From assembly GCF_037975245.1 (NCBI RefSeq), contig NC_092569.1, forward strand, positions 34,634,668-34,698,667: DNA of 64,000 nt. Reading direction: 5' to 3'. The notes beneath the pieces were generated by a model. It was not told the origin of the DNA and ran no database searches. It saw nothing but the letters and a program-made list of their open reading frames with translations. Positions 1 through 12,921 of the stretch are shown here, in pieces. The stretch comes from Apostichopus japonicus (lineage: Eukaryota > Echinodermata > Holothuroidea > Aspidochirotida > Stichopodidae). The number at the start of each line of letters is the position of its first letter. Position 1 is the stretch's first letter. Both the position numbers and the translations under genes were made by a program.

Positions 1-500
1 CCTTTTTTAGCATAATCAGTAGAAATTTGTGAGATATAGCCGAAATTTTAAAATAAGTCTTGATACAATACTTCAAAGCTTCGCAGTATTCCGCGTACTG
101 CCGGGGTGACTATTGTTGCACGAAAAAAGAACCGGATATCCCATTGACGTTGCGCGGAACAGAAACTGTATATTGAATGTTGTGTCTGGTGTACTTATTC
201 TTCGAAATATGAATTCTCGTAGGCCTTGGCTTTGAATGCCATAACAAATTGTGACAAATAAAGATGGAAACACATTTGGCAGTTTCTGTGGGTGAAATCG
301 CCTCCCGTATTTAGTCAATCATTGCATGTGAAAACGAAAGAAACAAATATTTCATTATTGCAGAGTCGACCCAAACTGCGCCGGTATGGTCGTTCCCGAA
401 TCGAATCTACACTCCCCTTGAAAAGGGAAGGATTTACGCCCCTGTAATTATATTACAAACAACCTTATCACACGATAAATATTCGTTTTGCTGGATTAGG
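1..500. repeat. Tail of the 5' flank of a preceding array unit
   Basis: Long match to 30790-31330 (including CTGCCGGGGTGACTATTGTT and the GTCGACnCAAA stretch) and weaker to 37000-37300. It implies another unit to the left of the window or a lost one. 500-1560 is AT-rich with nothing recognised. Confidence 0.65.
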
Positions 501-1569
501 AATGGAAGTTGCGCAAAAGAGTTCAGTTAACTTTACATTGAACTTATACTTGAATCTCCTGTGACCATATTTCAGTAATACACCTACATTAAATCACATC
601 CAGTAATAAATATTTAATAAATCAAACTTTAATATCCATTATATCAGAGCATTATCTATTTACATCCCCTCCATATAAATGAATTAACTTTCGAAGGAGT
701 CTAAACTTGGGAAACAGCTGTTTAAATTCCAACCAGTACAAATCAGATGTGAAATTGAATGGTTATATTAACATGTACCATATCACCTATGTCACACTCG
801 TGTTTATATATCATAAAAAAAAAACAGCCCTTCATTGTGTAGACATGGAGTTAGATTAACATTATACATCTTTTAGCTTCATGGCTACTGTACATTGTCA
901 CATAGTTAGAGATTAATCAAGAAAGCTCCAAGAATAATTGGTGAAGATTTGTTATTTATTATTGTGTTTCTATGGTTTTAACATTGCGAGAGAAAAACAT
1001 GAAAGAATCAGAAGGAAATTGAATAATTTATGAAAAGGGGTTGGCTGAAAGCTTTATGCCAGAAAGAAGATGCTTCATTATTTTCTACTGTACCAACCCA
1101 ATGTACTGGCAGGTAAAACAACTGTTTGCAGATTGATAGTCTTATAGGTTACAAAGTTCACATCGTTTATAATACATCTTAAGGTTAGTCATCTTTCAGA
1201 TCGTTATCATAGATCGTATCATAAATATTTCCTTTTTATCGTAAACCATTCGTCGGCAATGAAGGAAGATGTCCTGGAGCGTGAGAAGCAAAGGGCAGAA
1301 GGACTCACGCCTACTGAGTGAGAAGGAGGACATAAATCAATTAAAACAGAAATAACGTCTGGATCTCTGACCGTTTCCACCTGAGTGAAATAAGGTATTT
1401 CTTTCTATCTTAAAAGATCACAGTAAGCCAGCAAACACGCCGAGTGAATTTGTTTGAAGACGGAGGTGTTTACTTGTTGAATTAAAATCAAAAATTAATT
1501 GCAAAGAAATGCAAGCAGAATGGCCTACATGCTACATACTTTACTAAAAAATACATACTTTACTATTTA

Positions 1570-3230
1570 TATTGCATCATTTCATAGCAGAAGCAAACCT
1601 GTATATCCTAGCTAGACCAGTTCATGTGCTATTCCACCATAGAAACATACCTCCATACAGTTCCGCCATAGGTTTGGATCCTTTCCGCCATAACAGAAAG
1701 CTCGAAACTTATGGCGGAAAGATACATTTTAGAATTGGATTTTACACAGGCATGTATAGGTTTAATTTTTTTGTTTTGCGTGGAAGGATAGGTACACCGT
1801 CTTCAAATTTGACGGTTCGCTGGATAAACTGAGTTGTAGTTAAGACAACTTTGGGGAATAGATACACAATTTGTGATGTACATGTTGATTGAATAGTTTT
1901 ATTTGTAAGTTCATAAGAGTCTATACAATGTCTTCAAATATTTAATAGTTCGTTGAATAAATCAAATTATTTAGGTTGATTGTTTATTTAGAAGACCGAT
2001 TCTAATTGTCAAATTAAAGGCATTGAAGACTCGCTCAAAACCGCATGCGGCCATCTGAAAAACTTAACTTTCTGTTACTTGGAGTGACGTTTTGTTCGTG
2101 TCGCTACAAAGTGCAAACAGCAATTTAACGTGATACCTTGTTATCTAGCTGGACCTGAGATGTCCATCGCTGTATCGTATACACTATGCTGTTTCTATTG
2201 ACCGCAGCTGTAGGCTATGTACTTACTGTACACTAGTGTCTAATTACCGACGTTAACAAGCTGTGTGTGTATTTATTGGGATCGATGTTGGTGTCTAACA
2301 CTTCTGTTACACCTCATTCGAAACTAGGTCAGATTACCGGCATTAGTATTTCTTTTTGCGGGATTCTTCACACCCTTTATATGACCGATTTTGTGGGACT
2401 AGATACTGTGAAGCGAAGCAATATGCAGTGCATATAGGCCTACGAAATTGCTTTACCGCCATCGGGGTGACACAGTGGAATGGCACTTTTTCTATGGCGG
2501 ATAGAGCACATTTTCTATGGCGGAATATACCGATGGTAGAAAGACATGGCCCCAGCTAGGCCTACACCCTCTCTTTGCCTTGTCGGTATCAGACCTGGAG
2601 ATACTACAGTCACTGCGAGTTAATTGGGTTTTCTTCGATAAGCGTTAGGAGCGCTTGCAGCCTAAACTTAAAATGCTTTCTGCAGCTAACTTAAAAGTTA
2701 AGCTTTAATAGTATTTTAGGCAACGTTACCATAACTTAGTATACTAGCCTAGGCCTAATTTCGGCACAGCTTACTTCAGTGTAGGTCTCACGTAACGTAG
2801 GCTATGCCTAACGTAAATTTTTGAGGATCAAATTAAAAAAAAAAAAATAAAACAAGCATTACTCTTTTAGGCAACTCAACCGTTTCTACGAGTAAAAACG
2901 AACTGTAACACACATTAAGTTACAAATTCAGTAGCTTACTATCATCTCATAGTGACAATAATTGGTCCTGGCTTGTGGGGCAGGTCAGCACTTTGCTTAG
3001 ACTGTGGCTATGTCGGTCGTTGCTAAGGAAGCATTAGTGAAGTATATAGTGCTAGTACAAGAAGGGCATACGTTATTCCTAGCTTACAAACTGGATTGAA
3101 AATGGTCACCTATCTATCGTGATATCTTGCCGAGACAAAGGTAACCATTTTTAATCCAATTTGAAAGTCAAGGAATAATAGATGCCTTTCGTGTACTAAT
3201 ATACTTATTTAATATTCCTTAAGAACGACC
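1570..3230. repeat. Intergenic block, copy I (first part)
   Basis: Matches 52200-53830 over nearly its whole length. It contains several TTCCGCCATA / TATGGCGGAA motifs (1660-1720, 2495-2525) in both orientations. No coding signal. Confidence 0.65.
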
Positions 3231-3266
3231 ATGTGGAACGCAATGTTAACATTTATAAGATAATTC

Positions 3267-3616
3267 GAGATATGTTCAATTTAATTCGAGATATCTTCAA
3301 TTTAATTCGAGATAAACAATATCTCGAATTAAATTGAAAAAATCTCCAAGTATTTCAGATATCTCCAATTCAATGTAAGATATCAGAAATTGCATTTTCG
3401 ATATCTTGAATTTTATTTAAGATATCTCAAATTGATTTAAAGATATCAGGACTAATGGAAGATATAAAAAAAATGGAACATTATTTAAGATATTTCGAAT
3501 TGAATTCAAAAAAGGAATTCGAGATATCCAAAATTGACTTAGAGATATCAATAATTCGAATTACAGATATCCAAAATAGAATTCAAGATATCAAGAGTTG
3601 CATTAGAGATATTGTT
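3267..3616. repeat. GATATC-rich degenerate tandem array
   Basis: Repeats of about 16-20 bp built on AATTCGAGATATC. Same position and kind as the left arm of the element at 53850-55241, but here the right arm is missing. Confidence 0.65.
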
Positions 3617-4143
3617 AATGAAGTCTGCAAGTAAGGAGAAGATAGCTGCTTATGTCCTAGGGATAGCTTAAGGGGATTACAAAGTTGGCATTACTTAGAA
3701 GTGTAAAGACTTGCTAATAGGATTAAAGGATAGAGCTAGAGATTAAGAGAGGGGTTTAGGGCAGTTGGGCTGTGGCTTTTGTGAGGTGAGGAGCGAAAGT
3801 TTTAACGAGAGACAAAGAAAGGGAGAACTGAGGTTGTGTGAGAGGATAGCAGTGATAAGGTTGGAAGGTGGCAGAGTTTGTTGATGAAGGCTGGATGTTT
3901 TGAGATTTTGAAAGGAAGCAGTGGCATTTTGTGGAGTTCGATAATAAAAGAAGAAAAGCATCGAATAACATTGTCCTGAACTTATTACCCCAAACTACGC
4001 AACATGGTGGCAACGGTTTAAAAGAAGAAATGCCTCGGTGTTTGCCTACTACCATTGTGTTAAATCCACTACCAGCTAAAAGTCAATAAGATTCAAAGGA
4101 TATAACTTTAGCTAATGCCTCGTCTGCATGAGAATGAAGATGC

Positions 4144-4148
<5 letters not shown>
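3617..4148. other. No feature seen
   Basis: Purine-rich stretch around 3720-3960 without coding signal. Open frames here are short and low in complexity. Confidence 0.4.

Positions 4149-4200
<52 letters not shown>
4149..4200. repeat. (TA)n microsatellite
   Basis: Uninterrupted TA dinucleotides. Confidence 0.95.
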
Positions 4201-4202
<2 letters not shown>

Positions 4203-4284
4203 AGGTTTTGAAATGTTAGCAGAAACAAACAAGTGGGATAAATCACAGTGGGCAATATTTTTGGTTATTTGTTTTCATACATTA

Positions 4285-4550
4285 TGCTATAATGCATAGG
4301 CGTACGGGACAATTTCAGTTTGGGGGGGGGCAGAGATATTTGTGCCCGAAAGTTCCCGTGACACTATCTAAGCGGAGCGCCACCATCGGTTGGCGCGTAG
4401 CGTATACAAGAACATTTTTGGCAAAAAATGCCTCTCAGATTGCCGGAAACGGCACATGTGAGGCCTTGCAAGTTGCATCTAAACATTCTTTTTTTTTTAT
4501 AATCTCACGTTTTAGAAATTTATACTTCCCCAAAAATGTGGTAAATTAGA
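4285..4550 (+). repeat. Dispersed repeat with GCGCCACCATCGGTTGGCGC core
   Basis: Starts near CATAGGCGTACGGG with a G tract, then TCTAAGCGGAGCGCCACC and TTGGCGCG. Related copies: 9395-9560 and 9780-9990, and inverted in 7405-8690. Non-coding, probably a non-autonomous element. Confidence 0.5.
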
Positions 4551-4989
4551 AGAAGAAAAAATGGTTACATCACTTTGAAGGGGAAAAATAGGACAGTATA
4601 TTTTTTAAGTTCATATTTAGTTACCGTATTTATTATTTTTACACAGTACTCAGCTATCTCCAGAAAAACATACATTGTTCAACGACGTAGGAGGGATAAT
4701 GTCGCTGTGTCGGGTGAGACTGCAATTTGTCTCACAAAACAGTATAAAATGTAACAAAGAATATGATAAACCTGTACTTCTAGGCTTGTAGGCACCCCCC
4801 CACCATCCATTTCATCAACAAGCACTCATGCCGGAGATGTCCAGGTATACAGTTGACTAGTTAAATAAAAATTGATCGTGTAAAAAGCGTGGTATCCCAG
4901 GTGAGCTTCGCTTACGGTGGTGTTACACGGAAATATTCGGGCATCATGATGCTAAATAAAGAAAATCAATAAATTGTCTGGCAAAAATT

Positions 4990-5290
4990 AGAAAAAGATT
5001 CAAGCAAGCTACTGCTTTAACAACTTTACAATGAATATTATAATTGTCCTTGACTACCATTTTGAAGATCTTTGATACATTCCATAACTTCGCCCTCATC
5101 AGTGGATTGCAGTAACATACAGTGATCATGTATACACCAGCTCTTCCTCATTTTGGAGTGACTACTACACCCTTGACGAGGAATATGACGGTCATATAAG
5201 AAGATACAAAAGAATACGTTATAAGTAGAATTAGAATCATTTAATATTAGAACATCAGTCAAAACCATCTGTGAAAGATCCTGATGAAAT
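4990..5290 (-). mobile_element. Fragment of a non-LTR reverse transcriptase (5' part)
   Basis: Minus-strand frames read STDEGEVMECIKDLQNGS and, after a shift, YNIHCKVVK, matching the region before RT motif 1 of non-LTR elements. It is the same family as 55985-57630. The remainder of the RT is absent here. Confidence 0.5.
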
Positions 5291-5344
5291 AAGTTATAGC
5301 ACTTTGCGTCAATTAACGGTGTAACTTTGTAGACCGATCAACCT

Positions 5345-5770
5345 CGGTACATTTACCGCAGTTTTACCATGGTATTACCGCGGTATACGTAGGGTAAAAG
5401 TGAGGTTCATTTGCTGCGGTAAATTTACCGCAGTTTTACCATGGTATTACCGCGGTAAAAGTGTGGTACATTTACTACGGTAAATTTACCACAGTTTTAC
5501 CATGGTATTACCGCGGTAAAAGTGTGGTACATTTACTACGGTAAATTTACCACAGTTTTACCATGATATTACTGTAGTAAAAGTAGGGTAAGTTTATATG
5601 GTACATAAACTACATATGTGAAATTCCTACAATTGTGCCATGATTAACCACAGTAAAAATAGGGTAAAACTATACGGTGCAATTATACTATGGTAAATTT
5701 ACCATAATTGTACCATGATTTTACCACGTACAGTAGAACATATATGGGTCACACTATGAAACATGATGGT
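5345..5770. repeat. 61-bp tandem repeat, palindromic
   Basis: About seven degenerate units containing GGTAAATTTACC, ACCATGGT and ACCGCGGTAAAA. The clearest full units are 5409-5469 and 5470-5530. Confidence 0.75.
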
Positions 5771-6236
5771 AAATTTACAGCAATTTTTCCATGATTTTGT
5801 CCCATATTTTTGCAATACTGATATGACAAACCTTTTGTTCTACTCATATCTTAATGTTGGCAATATAAATTACCTGTGGATATGAGTTGAATAAAGAAGA
5901 GAGACAAACTGCTATTCTTATATGTTATAGTATGCATATCTTTTCCTTAAAAAAAAAAAAAACAAGCAGAGGATAGATACATATAGAATTCCTTCATGGA
6001 ATCCCTGATATATTTGAAAGGAGACAACAATTAATTCTTTTTTCATTATTAGGGAGAACCTAAAAGCCTTTAAAATGAAAAAAAGAACTATATAAACTAG
6101 CACACATAAGGCATAGCTTCTGTGCCTCAACACTGAGGCACACAAAAATTGACCAATCAGTGTCCTCAGATTTGGGTATTCTCTGTCAGGTCCAGTTAAA
6201 GACTTGGCAAGTCTATGTAATTATGCTCAGAGTACT

Positions 6237-6465
6237 AGAGCGGTGAGGTGGCAGAACGGGAGAGTGCACGTCTGCAGTACCTGAGGTCCCTGGTTCAAAC
6301 CTCGGTGTCGACACTGACACCAATTTTCACCCCGCTCCTTTCTCATGGCAGGAAAGTGGCTACACGTGGAAGCGGTACTCACGTCCTTCGGAGGGGACGT
6401 TAAATTGCGGTCCCGGGAGCAGGACTACACACCCCTGCCTCGTTACTTCAGGGCAAAAAAAAGTG
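6237..6465 (+). mobile_element. tRNA-derived SINE
   Basis: Box A TGGCAGAACGG (6249-6259) and box B GTTCAAACC (6293-6301) match RNA polymerase III consensus at tRNA spacing. A body follows with CCTTCGGAGGGGACGTTAAA (6385-6404), resembling conserved cores of invertebrate SINEs, and then an A-rich tail at 6455-6463. 5771-6236 holds nothing I recognise. Confidence 0.65.
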
Positions 6466-6775
6466 TAAAGCGTGGTAAATTTACGGTAAAATTGGGGTAA
6501 AAGAAAGGTAAAACTGTCCTAAATTTGGGGTAAAAGCGTAGTAAAAGTGTAGTAAAAGCGCGGTAAAAGTATGGTAACACCGTGGTAAATTGCGGTAAAA
6601 GTGAGGTTAAACCATGGTAAATTTGTGGTAATTTACTGCGGTAAACCGCGGTTTACCGCGTCCATAGGGCCAATTCACCGCGGTAATGTACAACAAATTT
6701 ACCACGTTTTACCCCGGTTTTACCGGGGTAAAAGTGTGGTATGTTACCGCGATAAATTTGAGGTAAATTTTTTCC
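6466..6775. repeat. GGTAAA-rich degenerate repeat, second block
   Basis: Same vocabulary as 5345-5770 (GGTAAAA, CCGCGG, GGTAAATTT), less regular. The two blocks look like one array split by an insertion carrying the SINE. 6776-7400 shows no feature. Confidence 0.6.
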
Positions 6776-7404
6776 TGGGTACTCCACCAACAGGTTTGGT
6801 AACTGATTCGCGTAGGCGCTGGAGTATCATCCAGACTCATAATGACTCGTGTATCCCACAAAGGGAGCTTAAACACTTTGCTACATGAGATTAGTATGTT
6901 ATTAATTTTTAATACTCATCTGCTCGACCACCAGATGAAAAATAGAACTTTGCAACTGGGTTGAAATAAGAATTATGGATTTCATTGATAGCGTAAATTA
7001 AATGAGGAACCGCGCCGATATACCTCTGAGGCTATCTGCACAGGCCACTAGATAATGAAAGCCCGAAGCACTCGCTAATCTCCTTGCAGTATATTATTAT
7101 TTTTTATCATAGTATATTGTATATCACGTACAAGCAATATAACACTATATGTGTAAATAATATTGTGCAATCAGTTTGGTTAGCAAAGACACCCAGGATA
7201 GTCTTGAAGTGTTTTTGAGCAAATTACATATATCAAACGAAATTTGAGACACATACATATATGGTGCTAAGCCTGGGTGCTAAGCTGCTAGTCATGTTGT
7301 TGCAATCATGTTAGTCATTATACCTCAGGTTCTATTTTAGTATTTATGTACATATGTTCACAAAATATTTTGTTTGTGATTAAGTTCACTGGTGCCAACT
7401 ACAG

Positions 7405-8690
7405 GGCCGTAGCCTGCGGGGGTAGGTAGGGGGCGGGGCAGTTGCCCCTTGACATTTTCACTTCCTAAATATAAGTTAGCCTACGATAATATGAACGTCT
7501 GGACAGTTTGCGAAATATATCAGTGCCCAATGTTTTTACTAAGAATATTGAGGCACTCAGTCACCTTCACAGCCTACTAACTGAGCCCAAATGCCCATAC
7601 CCTTCCTCCCCAGTAGGTCCCTTTTTGGCATGTAAAACAAATAATGATAACACAAAACTAACAATTACTTTACACCAAACTCCCCATATAGATCCCCCTC
7701 AGCATATATAGGCTACGGCTACTATCAGAATGCCCTACAGCACACAGCGTGCTTTTATTTCTTCACTTACCTGTGTAGAACAATGAATAACGCAGAGTTT
7801 ACAAAGAAACGTAAAGCCTTCATTTTTCCTCTACAAAGTGATTTTACCAAATATTTTTTTCCCATTAACCTTTTCTGAAGTGTAATTTAGAAAAATGAGA
7901 TCCCAAAATGTTTAGATGCAATTGACAAGGCCTGGGAAGTGCCATTGCCGGAACCTGGGAGGCATATTTGGCAATGCATGGAATGCGAAGAGGGAAAACT
8001 TATTTCGTTGTCTAGACTAAGTTTGTTGTTGTCTAAACTTAAGTTGTTGCTGCTGTTCTAATATGCCGTTGCTCAAACTCACGTTGATGTCTAAACTTCC
8101 GTTGTCTAAACTTACGTCGTTGTCATCCGCGCTGTTCAACATTATTGCTCAATCCCGTAATGTAAAAAATAGGCGTTTCGCACGAAATTAAACAAACATC
8201 ACCAGCGCAGGAGAATGCATGATATGTACCACTACAACTACTAGGCCTATTACTGTTACACCAGGGAATTCCATAAAAACTCACTGGTTACACCTAGAGC
8301 CATATTAGAGCTCCAAATACTGCTACTAATAGACTCAACAATGAAAATAATTCTAAACAGTCTGCATTACCCACATATCCTAATTAACGACGTGCGTATA
8401 GTAGGCATATGCAGCGGAAATTGAACTAGTTTGAGAAGAGCTATTCTTTTTACATAACGTGGTCGAGCAATTGTTGAACAGCGCCGATGGCAACAACTTA
8501 AGTTTAGACAAAGAAATAAGTTTGCCCTTTTCGCGTTCCATAAAACATTCTTGCTACACTCTCGCCAACCGATGGTGGCGCTCAGATAGTGTCATGATGG
8601 TCCCTTTTAGGAAATGGCCCACCCACTAAAAATTTCTTTAAAAGGCCCTGGTATAACGCACCTCAAAGCATCACTGTGTAACATTTGTAC
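7405..8690 (-). repeat. Dispersed repeat (inverted copy) with nested MITE
   Basis: Contains GCCAACCGATGGTGGCGCTC near 8570 and GGGAGGCATATTTGGC near 7957, the reverse complement of the 4285 / 9395 family, split by the MITE at 7979-8540. 7575-9640 matches 57720-59640. Confidence 0.5.
7979..8540. mobile_element. MITE, about 560 bp, copy I
   Basis: Inverted ends: left GAATGCGAAGAGGGAAAACT, right CCCTTTTCGCGTTCCA, continuing inward through TTATTTCGTTGTCTA and CTTAAGTTGTTGC for about 50 bp. The left end is mutated. Compare 58125-58665. Confidence 0.65.
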
Positions 8691-9189
8691 GATACATAAT
8701 GTTCTCGATGTTCCTCAACTGTGTATGGAACGCGAAAAGTGAAAAGTTTAAGAATGTTTCCGTTTTGGTTTAAGTTTCAATAAACCATGATACGGCTCTA
8801 AGTCACACCCGGATGTTAAATAGCCAAGTCTTCCTTAATTTAAGTCCAATCACTTGTCAGATGTTGACTTTTGTTAAAATTTATCTATGACTGACATATC
8901 AATCCAGGGACCAAACAGAAGCAACTTGAAGATTTATAGATGTGAGTGCCACCCCCCCCCCCCCCCTACTTCGCGCCCGCCGAAGCTTCATACTACACCC
9001 GTTTAACTATGACTATCTAACTCGAAATCATTTGTGATTCATAATTATTAATTTTCAACTAATAAATTAAACATCTCCGAAATTTAGCGATAGTACCTGT
9101 GTTTTCAACATTTCGTTATTTTAAGTTGACTATGTACATGAGATTAACAACACCATGTGCAACCACATAATACTTTGTCATTAGTTGAC

Positions 9190-9340
9190 ATGGCTGGTAT
9201 TAGAAGATTTATTTAGGGATATTGTAATCTATATATATTTATAAATGTTACCCTATGTTTTGTGAGTAGTTCGACGGCAACCCTGATAATGACTTCATAT
9301 AAACATATAAGTATATGAAATGTGTGTGTATATGTCCTAG
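9190..9340. repeat. Conserved array-border segment, copy I
   Basis: Carries GTGAGTAGTTCGACGGCAA. Repeated at 37940-38060 and 59340-59560, always 3' of an exon C, marking the unit border. Confidence 0.6.
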
Positions 9341-9394
9341 AAACCAAGAATCGTTAAGAATCCACTTGCAATTATCCGTTTCCAACCAACTAAT

Positions 9395-10130
9395 AATACT
9401 TGGGGGGGGGGCAGGCGCGGCGGAACGGGAAAATTATTGGGGGGGCTAATATGTGGAGACTATCTAAGCGGAGCGCCACCATCGGTTGGCGCGGAGCGTA
9501 CAAGAAAATTTTGGGTTTTTCAAACCCCCCAGATGGCCGGAAACGGCACTTCCCGAGTGTTTCATGCTGCGACTACCTAGCCCTAAAACATGGGTCTCAA
9601 GCCTGCAATTTATCAGATTGCACGTAAAAATCTTTAAAAACATTGTAATTTGTATATTCGATGGTGTTTTAAGAGAGTAGCTATTACTCGACGTGTGCTC
9701 GCAAAGACGTTTTTGAGTGTAGTAAATTACTACTTGCAATTAAATGCAATAATTACAAGGGAGTCGGAAGCTATTTTTGATTGGTACGGCGGTTCAGAGT
9801 GTGGCCAACTATCATAATTATCGGGGGGACGTTTGGTAGGTCAAACTACGCTACGCGCCACCATGGTTGTCGCGTAGCGTAATGGAGAAAATTTTGAAAA
9901 TATGCCTCCCAGATTGCAGGAAATGGCACTTCCCGAGCTTGAAAACAAGACCCCTGCCATGCCAGAGTAGTCACATTTAGCCTACTTGCCGTCATCATTA
10001 TTGAAAATTATTGAAACATATACCTCCGAGATTTTTTTCCCCATTTTTTAGTCCTACTTTTTTTTTTTTGCGTCGTGAATATTGGTCCGGCGTTCGCCGG
10101 ACCTGCCCGTACCGGCTCCGACGCCCCTGA
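9395..10130 (+). repeat. Two degenerate copies of the GCGCCACC repeat
   Basis: First copy 9395-9570, second about 9780-9990, with a perfect 10-bp inverted repeat ACGCTACGCG (9848-9857) / CGCGTAGCGT (9871-9880). It ends with CCGGCTCCGACGCCCCTG. 10130-10540 has nothing recognised; 10555-10640 is G/C-tract rich. Confidence 0.5.
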
Positions 10131-11012
10131 ATTAAATAAATGTCATAAGAAAAAAACAGAAAGCATTTCTTAATGTCAACAAATGGGTAATTCCAAAACC
10201 ATGTGCAGTTGCCAACAAATTTCTATGACCTAGCACTGTCATCATGTCATGAATGCATGTACCCTATACAGTACAGGTGAAATGCTAATATTGTGTTTTT
10301 GTTCGTTTAATAATTGATTGCGTTTAAACATAAAGCCATGTTCCACGCCTTGCGTGTACTCGTAGTGTAATCGCAAATGTTGATGAGTGTAGCGTTTAGC
10401 TTATTACCCTCTTATTTAAAACAATAATATTTGATGAGGCAGACAATCAATTATCATATTTAAGTATTACACCTATATAGTATACGTGTGCATCGGACAG
10501 ATCGACAAGTATGCATTAAAAAATGGGCAGATGCACGTTTCGGAGCCTTGGTAAATATTGGGGGGGCTTATCATGCATTTGCCCCCTCAACTTTTTCATT
10601 GGGGGGCTGAGCCCCCCAAGCCCCCCGGTTCCGCCGCCACTGGGGGGGGGAGGGTGAGGGTTGACTACGAGGGATGCAACAAATTAAGGAAAAATGCACA
10701 AGTTTACTATGTTTTATTCTTTTATTCTTTTGTGAGACTCATGCAATAATCAATTTTCAAACTATCAAACAACAGTACGCTGGTTAATATTAATAATTTG
10801 ACATCAATTTCAATAAATATCTCCTCATTCCCTTTGAAAATGAATTATTTAGTCGAATCGTCCCGTCTGTAATTTGTGTTGCATTATACTTCTTCTTTCT
10901 TGTCTATGGCACGTCTAGCTGTCCGATGCTCGAAGATTTGTGTCGATCTTTTCTTATTTTTCCTTTTGTAAAACCTGCTCTTTTGTGCAATGTTATTTAT
11001 ACAGTGTTTTGT

Positions 11013-11256
11013 CTACACAGGCCGTATTTTCATATCTGTGTACTGCAGGCTACATCCATAACTGTTCAAACTATAACTATACCAGAACATGTGCGTTCCT
11101 CGAGTTGAGCCGTCGTAGTCTCCGTTGAGGTGAGAATCAGCGCAATAAGCGCATTTGTCGCTGCCAACGGGAAAATACTCACAATAATAGCTATGACTGG
11201 GACAGTAAGACAGACATTGAGAAGCAGAATAATAACGTCTACACTCCCATCGATTA
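11013..11256 (-). pseudogene. Orphan 5'-truncated FReD exon C
   Basis: In-frame coding from RWECRRYY through SDKCAYCADSHLNGDYDG to YTDMKIRPV and a TAG stop at 11013. The first part of exon C (splice acceptor, FSTKDRDNDG, GAWW) is missing. Its ending matches genes 2 and 3 better than gene 1. It keeps a matching 3'UTR with AATAAA signals at 10713-10718 and 10721-10726. It is best read as a relic of an older terminal exon left beside a replacement copy. Confidence 0.75.
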
Positions 11257-11264
11257 TATGGCAA

Positions 11265-12420
11265 TCAACCCATGGTACAGCTATGCTACTTCTGAGGATT
11301 CCATGTTGATGGAACTAATATAAACTCATGGCAACAGTTTGTCAAGTTTGCTGGAACGAGATAGGACTGATATGACAGCGCCCTCTGTTAGTTTTGTTTG
11401 CGACTGGATAGTCCCTTTGTTATTGAACACATTCAAGACAAAGTTGTCAAACTGAGAAAAAATCTTAATATGTTTTTTTTTTCTTCAAATTGACCAATTT
11501 ACAGACTTAACAAACGATTCAAATTAATTCCATCTATTTATTAATGTTTATGTACTTATAATGATCCTATAATTCTCAGTATTCTCATCTGAGTACTGTT
11601 TGCTAACACTTAACGTAAATTTCCAAACTTTATTACAGTATTGTATTAATATTTGGAGATGTTAGTGGTAAGATAACACCGTCTTTCATATTTGCTACAA
11701 TTTAGAGGGTAAACTTAGAAAGTAACTTTATAATTCAGTTTGTTTTGTCTCACTGAAGACGTATTGTTTAATTAACAATATCAATAATTACCTACATTAT
11801 GTGTAGCACATTATATTAAGAACCTCACAGCTTACTTAAGCAACACGAAGGTCCAGTACTAGATTTATTTAAGACTGTTTACCAAAGGAAGCTTAGAACA
11901 AAGTTGACAAGATTTCTAATAAATCAAGTCAAAATAGCGGATGCGACTTTTTAGTACTAAAGGTATTTTGAGTTTGCTATTTTCCGTAAAGAAAAGCAAT
12001 GCAATTAGTAGATTGTTTGTGAACTTAGGAACACGCGTTATTGTATTTTTGATTTTAAATAAAATGGGCTATTTTCCTAACGAAAGGACTGTTTACTCGG
12101 CAGAGGGTTGTAAAAATACAAACCACTGTTCACATGCTATTCCATTTAATGGGACTTGTTTCAGAAATAATGAGCTCCCCGCCCCCCCATAAAAACAAAC
12201 ACGTCACAAACAGGAGAGAAAAGAAATTATTTGTATGATATAATGATAAATTATACTGATTATATTATTAATGACAACGCTAAGCAAAATGTTTTGGACA
12301 GGAATCGAGGAGCGGAGGGGGGGGGGGGGGGTATTTGATAGAAGCTGTAATGGGTAGAAAAATAAAGTTAAGCAGAAGAAGATAAGTATTACTTTTACAG
12401 TGTCATCATTATATGAGTAT
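11265..12420. other. Unit-1-specific spacer
   Basis: Between the orphan exon C and the real 3'UTR of gene 1. AT-rich with a G tract near 12318. No coding or RNA signal seen. Confidence 0.45.
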
Positions 12421-12639
12421 CAACTTCATGAGATTACAAACAGGAAAAGAAAAATTCAGAATGTTCGTAACAGAATAAATGTTTACTAAATGTGTTGTGT
12501 CATAGAAACCAAGTATCTTTACGTTTACACTTTCACGCAATTGTATATTCCAACAACAACATTTTTTTGGGGGGGGGGTGGCAGTGACTACGAGGGATAT
12601 GAAACATTAAAGAAAATGGAAAAGTTTACTTTAAGTATT

Positions 12640-12651
12640 TTTATTTTTATT
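12640..12651 (-). promoter_or_regulatory. Gene 1 poly(A) signals
   Basis: Two adjacent AATAAA hexamers on the minus strand about 270 nt after the stop codon. The flanking 3'UTR sequence and signal are conserved below the other exon C copies. Confidence 0.55.
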
Positions 12652-12921
12652 CGTTTGTAGAACTCGTACAATAATAAGTTTGCAAACTATCAAACACCAG
12701 GTTAACATTAATAGATTGACATCAATTTCAATTAATATCTTCTCATTCCATTAAAATGAACTATTTGTCGATTCGCTCTGTTTGTCATTTTTGTTGCATT
12801 TACTTCTTCGTTCTTGTCTATGGCACGTCCAGCTGTCCGACGCTCTAAGATATGTATGGATCTGTTCTTACTCTCTAAGTAAAGCCTGCTCGTTTGATAA
12901 GTTATTTGTTCTGTGTTTTAT

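Noticed and set aside
3743-4055. Overlapping 72- and 99-codon minus frames
   Set aside because: Low-complexity Leu/Ser/Pro sequence over a purine-rich stretch. No homologue in the sister block, no splice or domain support.
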